Notes under the pieces: model-generated
The model's input: only the letters and a program-made list of their open reading frames with translations
Database searches by the model: none
What the model was told of the DNA's origin: nothing
In this document: positions 8,951-18,083 of the stretch, piece by piece
How the letters are laid out: each line of letters starts with the position of its first letter
How positions within the stretch are numbered: position 1 is the stretch's first letter
NCBI GenBank assembly: GCA_013202895.1
Contig: JABMPR010000313.1
Coordinates: 1-36,948, forward strand
Direction of reading: 5' to 3'
Length of the DNA: 36,948 bases
DNA from: a bacterium
GTDB lineage: Bacteria; Fidelibacterota; UBA8477; JABMPR01
Made by a program: the position numbers and the translations under genes

Positions 8951-9874
8951 ATGAAAATTTGGCATAACAGACGCTTCAATAACTATAACCATTATCTGCA
9001 AACCACTTATGGCGAAAAGATCCGAAAGGTTTCTTTGCATGGTGGTTTTACCTGTCCCAATCGGGATGGTTCCCTGGGGTATGGGGGCTGTATCTACTGC
9101 AACAATGATAGTTTTGTACCCCACTATATCGATGAAGGCATGACAATTCCGGCCCAGATGGATGTCTCCATTCCATTCATGATCGACCGCTATGGTGTTC
9201 AAAAATACATCGCCTATTTCCAAGCGTATTCAAATACCTATGATGAGCTTGACAAATTGAAACAGCTTTATGAAGAAGCGCTTGGCTATCCAAACGTAGT
9301 TGGACTTGATATCGGGACCAGAAGTGACTGTGTTGATGAAGCGCTGCTGGAACACCTGGCTCGCATAAACGAAAAGGTGCATGTCACCCTTGAATATGGT
9401 ATCGAATCTATCCATGATGAAACTTTGAAATGGATGAATCGCGGACATGATTATGACTCCATCGTTAGGGCTGTAGAACTTACCAGACAATACGGGATAA
9501 AAGTAGCGGGGCATGTCATTATGGGCTTTCCTGTTGAATCTCGAGATATGATGCTCGAGACTGGGATGGCCGCTAACAGTCTGGGCTTGGATTTCCTAAA
9601 GATCCATCAATTGCATGTGGTCAAAGGCACTGTTTTAGCTAAGCGCTTTCAAGATGCACCTTTTCCGCTGTTTCACTCAGACGAATACATTGAATTAGTG
9701 GTTGACATTCTTGAGCGCTTAAACCCAGGTATTGTTATCCAAAGATTGTTTGGTGATGCTCCGGATGAGCTGCTGATTGCCCCTCGTTGGGGGTTTAACA
9801 TACCCAAATTGACCCACCTCGTGGATCTGGAATTAAAGCATCGAGATACCTGGCAGGGGAAGCTTTTTATATAA
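8951..9874 (+). CDS. yhcC: Radical SAM protein, YhcC / TIGR01212 family
   Basis: This protein carries FTCPNRDGSLGYGGCIYCNN, the hallmark of the TIGR01212/YhcC family, with the unusual cluster ligand spacing C-x11-C-x2-C (Cys35, Cys47, Cys50 from this start). Further family segments are AYFQAYSNTYD, GLDIGTRSDC and EYGIESIHDETLKWMNRGHD. The Elp3-like radical SAM core binds a 4Fe-4S cluster and SAM; the substrate of YhcC is not established. The frame extends upstream to a TTG at 8870 and ATGs at 8876 and 8915. I prefer 8951 because family members begin about 20 residues before the conserved YGEKI segment. None of the candidates has a strong ribosome binding site. It is cytoplasmic and transcribed divergently from the propeller gene. 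Confidence 0.9.
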   Translation: MKIWHNRRFNNYNHYLQTTYGEKIRKVSLHGGFTCPNRDGSLGYGGCIYCNNDSFVPHYIDEGMTIPAQMDVSIPFMIDRYGVQKYIAYFQAYSNTYDELDKLKQLYEEALGYPNVVGLDIGTRSDCVDEALLEHLARINEKVHVTLEYGIESIHDETLKWMNRGHDYDSIVRAVELTRQYGIKVAGHVIMGFPVESRDMMLETGMAANSLGLDFLKIHQLHVVKGTVLAKRFQDAPFPLFHSDEYIELVVDILERLNPGIVIQRLFGDAPDELLIAPRWGFNIPKLTHLVDLELKHRDTWQGKLFI

Positions 9875-10115
9875 TATTTTGTACCAAAAAGTTTACGAGC
9901 AATTGGGAATCAATGGGTGTTAGAAAAACCTTTTCAGGATCAGGATATGAATAATAGGGACATTGAGCGTAAATAGTCGTTCCAAATTATTGAGTGAATA
10001 TTGGTTCGTTTCCGGATATATGACATTAAATATCATCAATAAAATCGCTTTTCATCCCTGAGGTCAAATCTATATTCACCGCCAAGATGGAGTTTGACTG
10101 ACGAAAGGAACAATT

Positions 10116-10901
10116 ATGCAGAAATGGGCACTTATTCTGGGGGCATCAAGTGGATTCGGAGGGGCAATCTCCCGTAAACTGGCTGCCAATGGATACAATA
10201 TTTTTGGTGTGCACCTCGATCGAAAGGCCACCATACACAATGTGGACGCAATCCGGGCAGATATCACGGCAAGTGGGTCTCAATCGATCTTTTTCAATGT
10301 CAATGCCGCAGATACCCGAGCACGCAAAGAATCAATCCGGGTTATGGAAGAGACCTTTTCTGAAACACCTGGCACCATTCAGATCATGGTTCATTCTCTG
10401 GCTTTTGGTACACTCCTGCCAGTGGTTTTTAATCCTGGCCAGGGTGGCGTAGTGCATAAAAATCAAATGGATATGACCCTCGATGTTATGGCTCATTCTC
10501 TGATTTACTGGACTCAGGATATAGTGGGGCACAGACTCATGGTGGAGGGCGGTCATATTTTTTGTATGACCAGTTCCGGCGGTCACACTGCCTGGCCTAA
10601 TTATGGTGCTGTTTCGGCAGCTAAAGCTGCCCTGGAAGCTCATACTCGTCAAATTGCTTTTGAGCTGGCTCCGAAGAAGATTGCGGCTAATGCCTTGAGG
10701 GCTGGTGTCACAGATACACCCGCCTTAAGAAAGATCCCTGGAAATGAACAAATGATCGCACGAGCGCTTCAGATGAATCCTGGTGGTCGTCTGACCACCC
10801 CCGAGGATGTGGCTGAAGCAGTGTTTACTCTTGCTGCTATGAACTCCTGGATGACAGGTAATGTAATTGGTATTGATGGTGGTGAGGATAACGCTGGCTA
10901 G
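10116..10901 (+). CDS. Enoyl-ACP reductase, FabL/FabI-like short-chain dehydrogenase
   Basis: This 261-residue SDR has the dinucleotide-binding motif GASSGFGG (residues 9-16). The active-site tyrosine and lysine are spaced Tyr163-x6-Lys170, which marks enoyl-ACP reductases rather than ordinary SDRs (Tyr-x3-Lys). The stretch from TSSGG through NYGAVSAAKAALEA, the following FELAPKKIAANAL and the ending IGIDGG resemble FabL more than FabI. Position 153, where FabI has a second tyrosine ten residues before the catalytic one, is serine. The likely role is the last reduction step of fatty-acid elongation in the cytoplasm. AGGA precedes the ATG by about six bases. A strong terminator follows. A different enoyl or ketone substrate is possible. 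Confidence 0.72.
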   Translation: MQKWALILGASSGFGGAISRKLAANGYNIFGVHLDRKATIHNVDAIRADITASGSQSIFFNVNAADTRARKESIRVMEETFSETPGTIQIMVHSLAFGTLLPVVFNPGQGGVVHKNQMDMTLDVMAHSLIYWTQDIVGHRLMVEGGHIFCMTSSGGHTAWPNYGAVSAAKAALEAHTRQIAFELAPKKIAANALRAGVTDTPALRKIPGNEQMIARALQMNPGGRLTTPEDVAEAVFTLAAMNSWMTGNVIGIDGGEDNAG

Positions 10902-10927
10902 ACCACTCTAAACCGATATCTCTTTTT

Positions 10928-10966
10928 AAAAAACAGCTCCTTTATTATTAAAAGGAGCTGTTTTTT
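10928..10966. terminator. Bidirectional intrinsic terminator
   Basis: There is a perfect stem of 14-16 base pairs with arms at 10928-10943 and 10951-10966 (core ACAGCTCCTTT pairing with AAAGGAGCTGT) around a seven-base AT loop. The arms are flanked by an A-run on the left and a T-run on the right, so it can terminate transcription from both directions. It lies between the convergent enoyl reductase (+) and acyl-CoA dehydrogenase (-) genes, where such an element is expected. Confidence 0.92.
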
Positions 10967-10996
10967 ATGTGTGAATTTTGTGCGTTAGTGAATTAT

Positions 10997-12724
10997 TTAT
11001 TCGTTGGTAAGAATCTGATCAACATCAGCAAAAAGAGTATCAAAACCTTTAGTAATGGATTCAGTATGGGCCATGGCCGTTGACATGGCATCCATGATAT
11101 ACTTCTTGGCAATCAACATCTTGCGGGAGTCGTCAGCCGCTTCATCAAGTAGCAGATATCCCACATAGAGTGATCCATACATCTCAACCAGGCCAGCTGA
11201 GTGCAACTCCTGGTAGGCTTTGTCATCCTGCTCCAGTACGTATGATTTACTCTTTTCCAGCAAAGCGCGGATTTTTTTAAGCCGATTGGCTAACTGACGC
11301 GCTTCATGGCGATAAGAGCGAGCCTCGTGAGCATCAAATTCTGCATCAGCCACTCCCCGGATCACACCACCAATGGCGGCAATAACCTGCAATTGAGATG
11401 TGCCTTCGTAGATATTGGTAATGCGCACATCCCGATAGTGGCGTTCCACATTGAATTCCTGCATGTATCCAGTTCCACCATGGATCTGGATCGCATCATA
11501 GCAAATACGGTTCGCTTTTTCTGAGATCACATATTTCGATAGGGGTGTTAAAAAATCAGCCATTGATTTCCAATGCTTTACCTGCGCTCGTAAATCTGTG
11601 ATGGATGCTCCTGCCTCTTTGAGTCGAGCCAGCTCCGTTTCACTCACTTTCAACATATCGACAGCCTTGGAGGTGGCATAAATTAAAGTTCTGGAGGTTT
11701 CAAGATCTACTTTCATTTTTACCAGCATATCTGCTATAGCCGGAAAGTGCAGAATGGATTTGCCAAATTGCTCACGCTCTTGAGCATAACGACGGGCCTC
11801 AACATAGGCTGCCTGGGCAATTCCCAGAGCCTGCGCAGCAACACCCAATCGGGCGCCGTTCATAAGAGCCATCACATAAGCTATCAATCCTCTTTTCCGA
11901 CTTCCAATGAGCTGGGCCGGTGTATCATGAAATTGCATTTCGCAGGTAGGTGATCCTTTGATACCTAATTTATGTTCAATCCGACGGATTTGCACAGTAT
12001 CATCACCATAACACACGAAAAGGGAAAGTCCTCTGCCATCTCGGCTTCCATCTTCGGATCGTGCCAGAACCAGACAAACGTCTGCATTCCCGTTCGTGAT
12101 AAAACGCTTTACACCATTTAGGTACCAGTTACCCTCTTCATCCTGATAGGCACGGGTCTTCACTGCCTGCAGATCTGATCCGGCATCGGGCTCTGTTAGA
12201 ACCATGGCACCCGAAACTTCACCAGTACAGAATTTGGGTAAATATTCGTTTTTGATTTCATCTGAGCCATAATTCTCAATCGTTTCTGAAATGTCCTGCA
12301 GCCCAAACAAATTCATCAGGGAAGCATCACCACGGGATACCATCTCTATGGCAAAAACATACAGGGTAATAGGTAAATTAAGACCGCCATACTCACGATC
12401 CAGGATAAAACCCATCAAACCAGCTTGATTGAGGCGTTTCATCGCCTCTTCCAAACCTTTGGCGTAGGTTACTTTGCCATCCTCAAAAGTTGAACCTAAT
12501 TGGTCGACTTCACGAGCTCTCTCAGACACAAAATTACCGGAAATATCACCGACAACCTCAAGGATGCGTTTGAAATTATCCTTGGCATCTTCGTAATCTG
12601 TTGGTGCATATGGATATTTCCTGGCCTGTTGATAATCATCTTCTCGGATGCGGATGATTTCTTCCAAATCGATGCGGTTAAACTGAAATTGAATATCTTG
12701 ATTTTCTGTGAAATAATTTGACAT
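10997..12724 (-). CDS. Acyl-CoA dehydrogenase, long form with C-terminal extension
   Basis: This is a 575-residue FAD enzyme that oxidises acyl-CoA to enoyl-CoA in beta-oxidation. The ACAD signatures are visible: LTEPDAGSD (176-184), the mid-protein QEREQFGK (316-322), IHGGTGYMQEF (414-424) and IYEGTSQ (438-444), in which Glu440 is at the usual catalytic-base position. It is about 190 residues longer than a standard ACAD: roughly 60 extra residues come before the N-terminal helical domain and over 100 after the catalytic core, with a charged helical tail. The chain-length preference cannot be read. It is the third gene of an etfB-etfA-ACAD operon, nine bases after etfA, with AAGGA six bases before the ATG, so ETF is its probable electron acceptor. 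Confidence 0.92.
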   Translation of the reverse strand: MSNYFTENQDIQFQFNRIDLEEIIRIREDDYQQARKYPYAPTDYEDAKDNFKRILEVVGDISGNFVSERAREVDQLGSTFEDGKVTYAKGLEEAMKRLNQAGLMGFILDREYGGLNLPITLYVFAIEMVSRGDASLMNLFGLQDISETIENYGSDEIKNEYLPKFCTGEVSGAMVLTEPDAGSDLQAVKTRAYQDEEGNWYLNGVKRFITNGNADVCLVLARSEDGSRDGRGLSLFVCYGDDTVQIRRIEHKLGIKGSPTCEMQFHDTPAQLIGSRKRGLIAYVMALMNGARLGVAAQALGIAQAAYVEARRYAQEREQFGKSILHFPAIADMLVKMKVDLETSRTLIYATSKAVDMLKVSETELARLKEAGASITDLRAQVKHWKSMADFLTPLSKYVISEKANRICYDAIQIHGGTGYMQEFNVERHYRDVRITNIYEGTSQLQVIAAIGGVIRGVADAEFDAHEARSYRHEARQLANRLKKIRALLEKSKSYVLEQDDKAYQELHSAGLVEMYGSLYVGYLLLDEAADDSRKMLIAKKYIMDAMSTAMAHTESITKGFDTLFADVDQILTNE

Positions 12725-12733
12725 AACTAATCC

Positions 12734-13756
12734 TTAATGCAACTGGCTCTTGTAAACTGCAATCAACCTGGGGATCACTTCTTCAAGATTTCCGGTTATT
12801 CCATAGTGAGCCACTGAAAATATTGGCGCTTCAGGATCGCTGTTAATGGCGATTATTTTCTGAGATTCCTGCATACCGGCACGGTGTTGGATGGCTCCAG
12901 AAATACCAATGGCAATATAGAGCTTGGGTCTAACCGTTGTTCCAGTTTGTCCGACCTGTCGCTCCGGTTCTATAAGACCTGCATCTACTGCAGCACGAGA
13001 TCCGGCCAGCTCGGCTCCAAGTACCTTGGCCAGATCTTTTATCAAATTAAACTTTGCTGGTGTATCCGCTCCATAACCACCTGCAACGATTATGGGCGCA
13101 CCTTTCAAGTTTACGCTGGATGGCTCCTGGTGCTTTTCAATAATCTGCACAGCAATCTCAACCGGATCAAGCTCAACAGGAACTTGAATTATCTTTCCCT
13201 TGCGTTTTAAATCTGCTACACCCATCTCCATTACACCTTCGCGAATTGTGGCCATTTGAATTTCTACATCTGGTGAGATGATGGTAGCAATGATATTCCC
13301 TCCAAATGCGGGTCGAATCTGTAATAATAAATCGGGATGTTCGACTTTACGCAGCGTCAGGGTTTCAATTTTCAGCTCTGTGCAATCCGCTGTCAGACCA
13401 GAACGAGTATGTGAGGCAACTCGAGGGGCAATGTCACGTCCAATGTGCGTTGCACCAAACAGAACCACGCGAGGTTTTTTCTCAGCAACCAATTTCGTAA
13501 TTAGATTTGCATAGGGCAGACTGCGAAACTCATTAAGTTCAACATCGTCCATCAGATAGACGTTATCAGCCCCGTGGGAAATAAGTGTTTCTGTAAGACT
13601 CTCTACCTGATGTCCAAGTAGGACAGCGCTAACTTCAGAGCCCATCTTTTGAGCCAGAGTTCTGGCTTTATGCAGAAGTTCAAGTCCCACATCAGCCAAT
13701 TCTCCATCAGCTTGTTCCGCGAAGACCCACACCATATCCTTGTTTTTCAAATTCAT
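12734..13756 (-). CDS. etfA: Electron transfer flavoprotein, alpha subunit
   Basis: This is the 340-residue large subunit of ETF, which pairs with EtfB to carry electrons from acyl-CoA dehydrogenases to the quinone pool or other acceptors. The C-terminal FAD-binding domain is well conserved: GQTGTTVRP, then YIAIGISGAIQHRAGM (about 280-295) and IAINSDPEAPIFSVAHYGI (about 303-321). The N-terminal third is the alpha/beta domain shared with EtfB. It starts eight bases after etfB, with AAGGA five bases before the ATG. The soluble protein should act in the cytoplasm. Whether this ETF bifurcates electrons cannot be decided from this subunit alone. Confidence 0.95.
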   Translation of the reverse strand: MNLKNKDMVWVFAEQADGELADVGLELLHKARTLAQKMGSEVSAVLLGHQVESLTETLISHGADNVYLMDDVELNEFRSLPYANLITKLVAEKKPRVVLFGATHIGRDIAPRVASHTRSGLTADCTELKIETLTLRKVEHPDLLLQIRPAFGGNIIATIISPDVEIQMATIREGVMEMGVADLKRKGKIIQVPVELDPVEIAVQIIEKHQEPSSVNLKGAPIIVAGGYGADTPAKFNLIKDLAKVLGAELAGSRAAVDAGLIEPERQVGQTGTTVRPKLYIAIGISGAIQHRAGMQESQKIIAINSDPEAPIFSVAHYGITGNLEEVIPRLIAVYKSQLH

Positions 13757-13764
13757 AAACTTCC

Positions 13765-14664
13765 TTAACCAAAGATGTGATCTTGCATCAATTCAGAGAT
13801 CATCTCGTTTAACCCCTCATCCGTTGCCGGCACCTGCTTGAACTCTGAACCGCTCAGAACCACATTCTCAACCTTGTGAACCTTTGTTGGAGACCCTGCT
13901 AATCCACACATTGAGACATCTGCATCAATATCCTCGATATTCCAGGTTTCAATGTAGAGGTCATTCTCCAGTGCTTTATTCATCAGTTCATCCATCCAGA
14001 CCAGGTCATGACTATCATCCACCATTTCTTCAATCTCGAATTTAGATTTAGCTTTTTTATAGGTACACAATCGCTTTACATCAAAAGGACGGGGTTCAGC
14101 CGCATTCTTGACTACTGTTAGCAATATGGGTAAGGGTGCTTCCAAAATTTCATAGCCATTTTTAATGGCTCTACGAGCACGGATTGATCTTTTTTTCAGA
14201 TCCAGTGAAAGAATCTCCTGGGTATAAGTGATTTGAGAAATACCAAGTTTTTCAGCAGTCTGGGGTCCCACTTGTGCAGTGTCACCATCAATAGCCTGTC
14301 TTCCCGCAAAGATAAGATCATATTCTCCAATATGGTGGATAGCCTTGTACAGAGCGTAGGAAGTTGCCAGAGTGTCGGCAGCAGCAAAACGCCTGTCACT
14401 CACTAGAATGACCCGATCAGCCCCCATGAATAGACATTCCCTGAGCATTTTTGCTGCATTGGGAGGTCCCATGGTTAGGGCCGTGATCTTCCCACCATGT
14501 TCATCTTTTAAGCGCAGTGCCAGTTCAAGGGCTTCTCGATCTTCTGGATTAAAAATAGCGGGGAGACGAGCGCGGTTCACAGTGCCATCAGGTCGCATGA
14601 CCTCACCTGAAATGTTGCTGGTATCCGGAACCTGCTTGACAAGAACTATAGTATGAAGTGGCAT
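13765..14664 (-). CDS. etfB: Electron transfer flavoprotein, beta subunit
   Basis: This 299-residue protein has the EtfB signatures VKQVPDTSNI (9-18), NPEDREALELALRLKD (39-54), LTMGPPNA (63-70), MGADRVILVSDRRFAAADT (80-98) and the AMP/FAD-binding loop FAGRQAIDGDTAQVGPQ (119-135). At 299 residues it is longer than the roughly 250-260 of ordinary EtfB, with the additional sequence near the C-terminus. The GRQAIDGDTAQVGPQ loop is common in ETFs of anaerobes, including bifurcating ones, so this group deserves a check. AAGGAG lies nine bases before the ATG. It is the first gene of the etfB-etfA-acyl-CoA dehydrogenase operon and sits 49 bases after the LptF/G gene. Confidence 0.95.
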   Translation of the reverse strand: MPLHTIVLVKQVPDTSNISGEVMRPDGTVNRARLPAIFNPEDREALELALRLKDEHGGKITALTMGPPNAAKMLRECLFMGADRVILVSDRRFAAADTLATSYALYKAIHHIGEYDLIFAGRQAIDGDTAQVGPQTAEKLGISQITYTQEILSLDLKKRSIRARRAIKNGYEILEAPLPILLTVVKNAAEPRPFDVKRLCTYKKAKSKFEIEEMVDDSHDLVWMDELMNKALENDLYIETWNIEDIDADVSMCGLAGSPTKVHKVENVVLSGSEFKQVPATDEGLNEMISELMQDHIFG

Positions 14665-14713
14665 TCAGAGTCTCTCCTTGACAATAATTTAGAATTCAAT
14701 ATAGTCGGATACC

Positions 14714-16111
14714 TTACTCATGTAAATGCTTACTTGATGAAGAATTATCTTTGGCAAATATTCGCCATTCAGCGGGATTAAAAATGGTTTTCAACCACAA
14801 TAAATTTATCACTGTTCTTTCTCGGGAAACTTGTAAATTTATCCATAAACCAACAATAGCCATGAGTGCATTTGGAGCCCACATTGCCAACACTGGATCC
14901 ATCATGCGCCGGTCCGCTAATTCTTCACCTGCTATCAAAGCTGCCCAATAGATAAAAAACATCCCGATAGCTACACCAATCGTGCCGCTGGATTTCCGGG
15001 TCATGATCCCCAGAGGGACCCCCACTAAGACAAAAACCAGGCAGGTTACTGCCATGGCATATTTCTTATGAATTTCTACCTGGTATTTATTCACCTGTTT
15101 TAAATAACTGTCTAGCAGGCGTTCCTGACTTTCCAGCTTATCCACGGTTCTATTCCATACTCTTGTTCGAGCATTGATAGTGATTTGATCAGTAACTGGT
15201 ATCCTTTGCAGTGTGTCCATAACGGCGATCATATCAACGGATGAATCCCCATCAAAAAGTGGACTATTGAGACGGATACTCAACATTCTTGCAATGGTTC
15301 GATCAAAGCGTTCTCCATTTTCCTCAATCCGCTTATACATCATGGCCGGGGTCATTTCACGATCCCCACGAACTGCAGATTCCCTGCGCCTTAATTCAAG
15401 GTTACTGACCTTTACTGTCAATCGGGTAGAATCAAAATATTCCCGTTGATAATCATCCAATTTATCCAGATCAAGTAAATGCTTCTCTCCATTGTAGAGG
15501 GTAAATATAATCTGTCCCCCTACAGTATTTGTACGGCCACTTTCTGCAAATATTGAGACCTGTTCACGCTGATTGCTTTTGGAGAATATGACCACACCTT
15601 TCAGACCATCTTCAGTCACCTCATTTACTCGAATATTGTAATCAGGGAGATCATCAATAAAGTATCCCGGGACAATATCCAAATCAGGTCGTTTACGATA
15701 AATATCCGAGCCCAGAAGACGTGCCCTGTGGTTCACATCGGGTAGAATGGAGGTATTAAAGAAAAGTGTAAAACTACCCACCAAAATGCCAAAGATTAGT
15801 GCAGGAGCCATAATCCTGGGCAATGAGATACCCCCGGAGCGCATGGCTGTCACTTCATGATCTGTTGCCAGACGTCCATAAGCGAGGAGAACTGCTACCA
15901 AGACAGAGAGGGGGATGGCGAGAGCCAGGATCCATGCCAGATTGAGGACGATGTACTCCAGTATCACAAAGAAAGAGAGTCCTTTCCCCAGGATACGATC
16001 CATGGCACGTATGATAAAATTTACCAGAAAGATCATCGTCAGCACTGCCAGCGAATACAGAAAGGGCGTGAGCAGTTCGCGGAAAATGTATTTATCAACG
16101 GTCTTAATCAT
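14714..16111 (-). CDS. LptF/LptG family LPS-export permease
   Basis: This 465-residue inner-membrane protein has the YjgP/YjgQ layout: N-terminal MIKTVDKYIFRELLTPF, three early membrane segments within the first 125 residues, a periplasmic beta-jellyroll from about 130 to 335, and three C-terminal membrane segments. The coupling-helix region carries the typical ATDHEVTAMRSGGISLPRI, which contacts the LptB ATPase. LptF and LptG together extract lipopolysaccharide from the inner membrane and pass it to the Lpt bridge. Only one of the pair is in the window, and I cannot tell which. No Shine-Dalgarno is visible before the ATG. It indicates that the host makes an LPS-type outer membrane. Confidence 0.92.
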   Translation of the reverse strand: MIKTVDKYIFRELLTPFLYSLAVLTMIFLVNFIIRAMDRILGKGLSFFVILEYIVLNLAWILALAIPLSVLVAVLLAYGRLATDHEVTAMRSGGISLPRIMAPALIFGILVGSFTLFFNTSILPDVNHRARLLGSDIYRKRPDLDIVPGYFIDDLPDYNIRVNEVTEDGLKGVVIFSKSNQREQVSIFAESGRTNTVGGQIIFTLYNGEKHLLDLDKLDDYQREYFDSTRLTVKVSNLELRRRESAVRGDREMTPAMMYKRIEENGERFDRTIARMLSIRLNSPLFDGDSSVDMIAVMDTLQRIPVTDQITINARTRVWNRTVDKLESQERLLDSYLKQVNKYQVEIHKKYAMAVTCLVFVLVGVPLGIMTRKSSGTIGVAIGMFFIYWAALIAGEELADRRMMDPVLAMWAPNALMAIVGLWINLQVSRERTVINLLWLKTIFNPAEWRIFAKDNSSSSKHLHE

Positions 16112-16236
16112 CGTTCAAGTATAGACACTATCGGGTTGGATTCTACTGGAAAGATTCGGACAAATAATTGAACGCTTAGAGTTGGTAACGATTTGAAAAT
16201 CAATTTCACATTTTGGTAGACCCGAAATAATACCAT

Positions 16237-17052
16237 CTAACCAGATCTATTTTCTTCTGATTTACCTGGTCGGCCCGATCTTGCAAGTTTTCCATAAGTT
16301 CTGAAGGCAAACCAGTCATAAAGAAAATCTGGCATTCCGGCCAATAGATGGATCATTATTGCCATTTGCCAGGGAAAGGTAAATCGTTTCCGGCCGCGCT
16401 CAAGCGCGCGTCTGATCTTCCTGCTTGCTACATCTACTTCCATCAGGAAGGGCATGGGAATTTTGTTATTATCAGTCATGGGGGTGCGCACAAATCCAGG
16501 ACGAATATCAGTAACCCTTACCCCAAAATGATGCATGGAGAAGCGCAGCGATTCCAGATAAGTACTCAACGCTGCTTTGGTTGAGCTGTATGCCGCTCCT
16601 GCGGGCACACCCCTGAAACCAGCAATACTGGAAACTCCCACAAGATGACCGTGGCAGTCTTCTGCCATAAATCTGGCAAAAAATTCCAGTGTTTGTGCAG
16701 CAGCTTTATAATTCAGATCAATAACCTGATTCAAAACGTGGATATTCCTATCACTGGGGTACATCATTTTTCCACCCCACCCAGCATTGGCAATCACCAG
16801 ATCACAGCCGCCAGATTCATCCTGGGCAGTTTGCAGCGCCGCTAATAAATTCTTTTCAATTGTTGCATCACAAACCAGGGACCTGGCTTTTCCCCCACTG
16901 TCTTGAATTTGAAGCACCAGGTCCTGTAATTTGGACTCAGTACGGGCTAACAGCCAGAGAGAGGCTCCGTCCCTACCATAATCCAGGGCGAGTTGACGGC
17001 CAATTCCGGTGCTGGCACCTGTAATTAATATCTTTTTAAATTTGCTGTTCAT
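16237..17052 (-). CDS. Short-chain dehydrogenase/reductase (classical SDR)
   Basis: This is a 271-residue classical SDR with the NAD(P)-binding TGASTGIG (11-18), the structural NAG (89-91), catalytic Ser142, Tyr155 and Lys159 in YSSTK, and RPGFVRTPM after it. The C-terminal 40 residues are hydrophobic and basic, like DltE/SDR-type enzymes that associate with membranes. I chose the ATG at 17052 because it follows GAGGAGG at good spacing; an upstream in-frame ATG at 17073 would translate that binding site and overlap the previous gene. It is 13 bases after the aldo/keto reductase stop, so they share an operon and may act on related carbonyl compounds. The substrate is unknown. Confidence 0.88.
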   Translation of the reverse strand: MNSKFKKILITGASTGIGRQLALDYGRDGASLWLLARTESKLQDLVLQIQDSGGKARSLVCDATIEKNLLAALQTAQDESGGCDLVIANAGWGGKMMYPSDRNIHVLNQVIDLNYKAAAQTLEFFARFMAEDCHGHLVGVSSIAGFRGVPAGAAYSSTKAALSTYLESLRFSMHHFGVRVTDIRPGFVRTPMTDNNKIPMPFLMEVDVASRKIRRALERGRKRFTFPWQMAIMIHLLAGMPDFLYDWFAFRTYGKLARSGRPGKSEENRSG

Positions 17053-17065
17053 CCGCCCTCCTCCT

Positions 17066-18007
17066 CTAATCAATCCTTATTGGAGGCATATCCGCAGCAG
17101 CACAATTTTCACTGACTTGTGCCGGTGTTTTACCCCCTGGAATGGATACATGGCATGCTGGATGAGAGAGACCAAACCGTAAAGCAACCTGAACTGGACT
17201 CCAATCTGAATAGCGTTGGTACAGATTGGACATGGATTCCATTTTAGTAAGATAATTCTCTAATTTTGGTGGATCCAGATTGAATCTCCGATGGTCAGCT
17301 TCATCAAAAGTCGTTAAGCGTGAAAATTTTCCGCTCAATAGGCCAAACAACATGGGAATGCGAACAATCACACCAACACCCAGCTCGAGAGCTTTGGGGA
17401 ATAATTCTTTCTCGGCTTCTCTCTCCAAAAGATTGTAGCGCACTTGGATGCAATCCAATAGACCGGCATGCTTTTCAAGGACAGGGGTTTGTTCTGATTC
17501 TTTGAATGATTGAATGGAAAGGCCGGCATGTCGGATCTTGCCCTGCTCCTTTAGGGTAGTTAAAGCTTCCCAGGGTTCATCATGCTCCAGTTTATCCAGA
17601 TCAGGACTGTGGAGCTGAAGAATATCGAGTGAATCAACCCCTAACCTTTTCAGGCTTTTCTCAGCCGCTTCAATTAGATACTTTTTGCTGTAGTTCTGTT
17701 GAATTGGTCCATAGCCATTATCGTTATCTTTTCCAGCATAATAAAAATCATTCCCGGCTTTGGTGGCGATAATCACCTCGCCCCTGCCACGTTCTTTGAG
17801 CACCTGGGAAATCAAATCTTCTGAATGACCAAAGCCATATACATCAGCCGTATCAATGAAAGTCACCCCTTCATCAAGCGCGGTGTGCAAGGCTTTTAGA
17901 GAGACTTTATCATCGGTGGGTCCCCAATTTTTTCCACCAATCGCCCAGGCTCCGAAACCGATTGTTGAGACTTTTGGTCCGCGCTTACCTAATTGTGTGT
18001 ATTGCAT
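17066..18007 (-). CDS. Aldo/keto reductase
   Basis: This is a 313-residue (alpha/beta)8 NADPH-dependent oxidoreductase. The AKR catalytic tetrad is intact: Asp52, Tyr57, Lys83 and His133, in IDTADVYG, IIATKAG and ILQLHSPD. The start MQYTQLGKRGPKVSTIGFGAW is typical of the general-stress/YdbC-like group. The C-terminal segment has HPACHVSIPGGKTPAQV, where the family binds the NADP phosphate. It is cytoplasmic. AGGGGGA lies a few bases before the ATG. It directly precedes the SDR gene, so two carbonyl reductases are made together. The substrate cannot be inferred. Confidence 0.92.
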   Translation of the reverse strand: MQYTQLGKRGPKVSTIGFGAWAIGGKNWGPTDDKVSLKALHTALDEGVTFIDTADVYGFGHSEDLISQVLKERGRGEVIIATKAGNDFYYAGKDNDNGYGPIQQNYSKKYLIEAAEKSLKRLGVDSLDILQLHSPDLDKLEHDEPWEALTTLKEQGKIRHAGLSIQSFKESEQTPVLEKHAGLLDCIQVRYNLLEREAEKELFPKALELGVGVIVRIPMLFGLLSGKFSRLTTFDEADHRRFNLDPPKLENYLTKMESMSNLYQRYSDWSPVQVALRFGLSHPACHVSIPGGKTPAQVSENCAAADMPPIRID

Positions 18008-18083
18008 GGTGATCCCCCTCGCTTGGTTGGATTACTCTCTGAAATGCTCTCGGAGGATCGTGTGGGATTATCAGGTGCAGCTA

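Noticed and set aside
17053-17073. Upstream ATG as start of the SDR
   Set aside because: This segment is the ribosome binding site (GAGGAGG) of the ATG at 17052 and overlaps the aldo/keto reductase stop.
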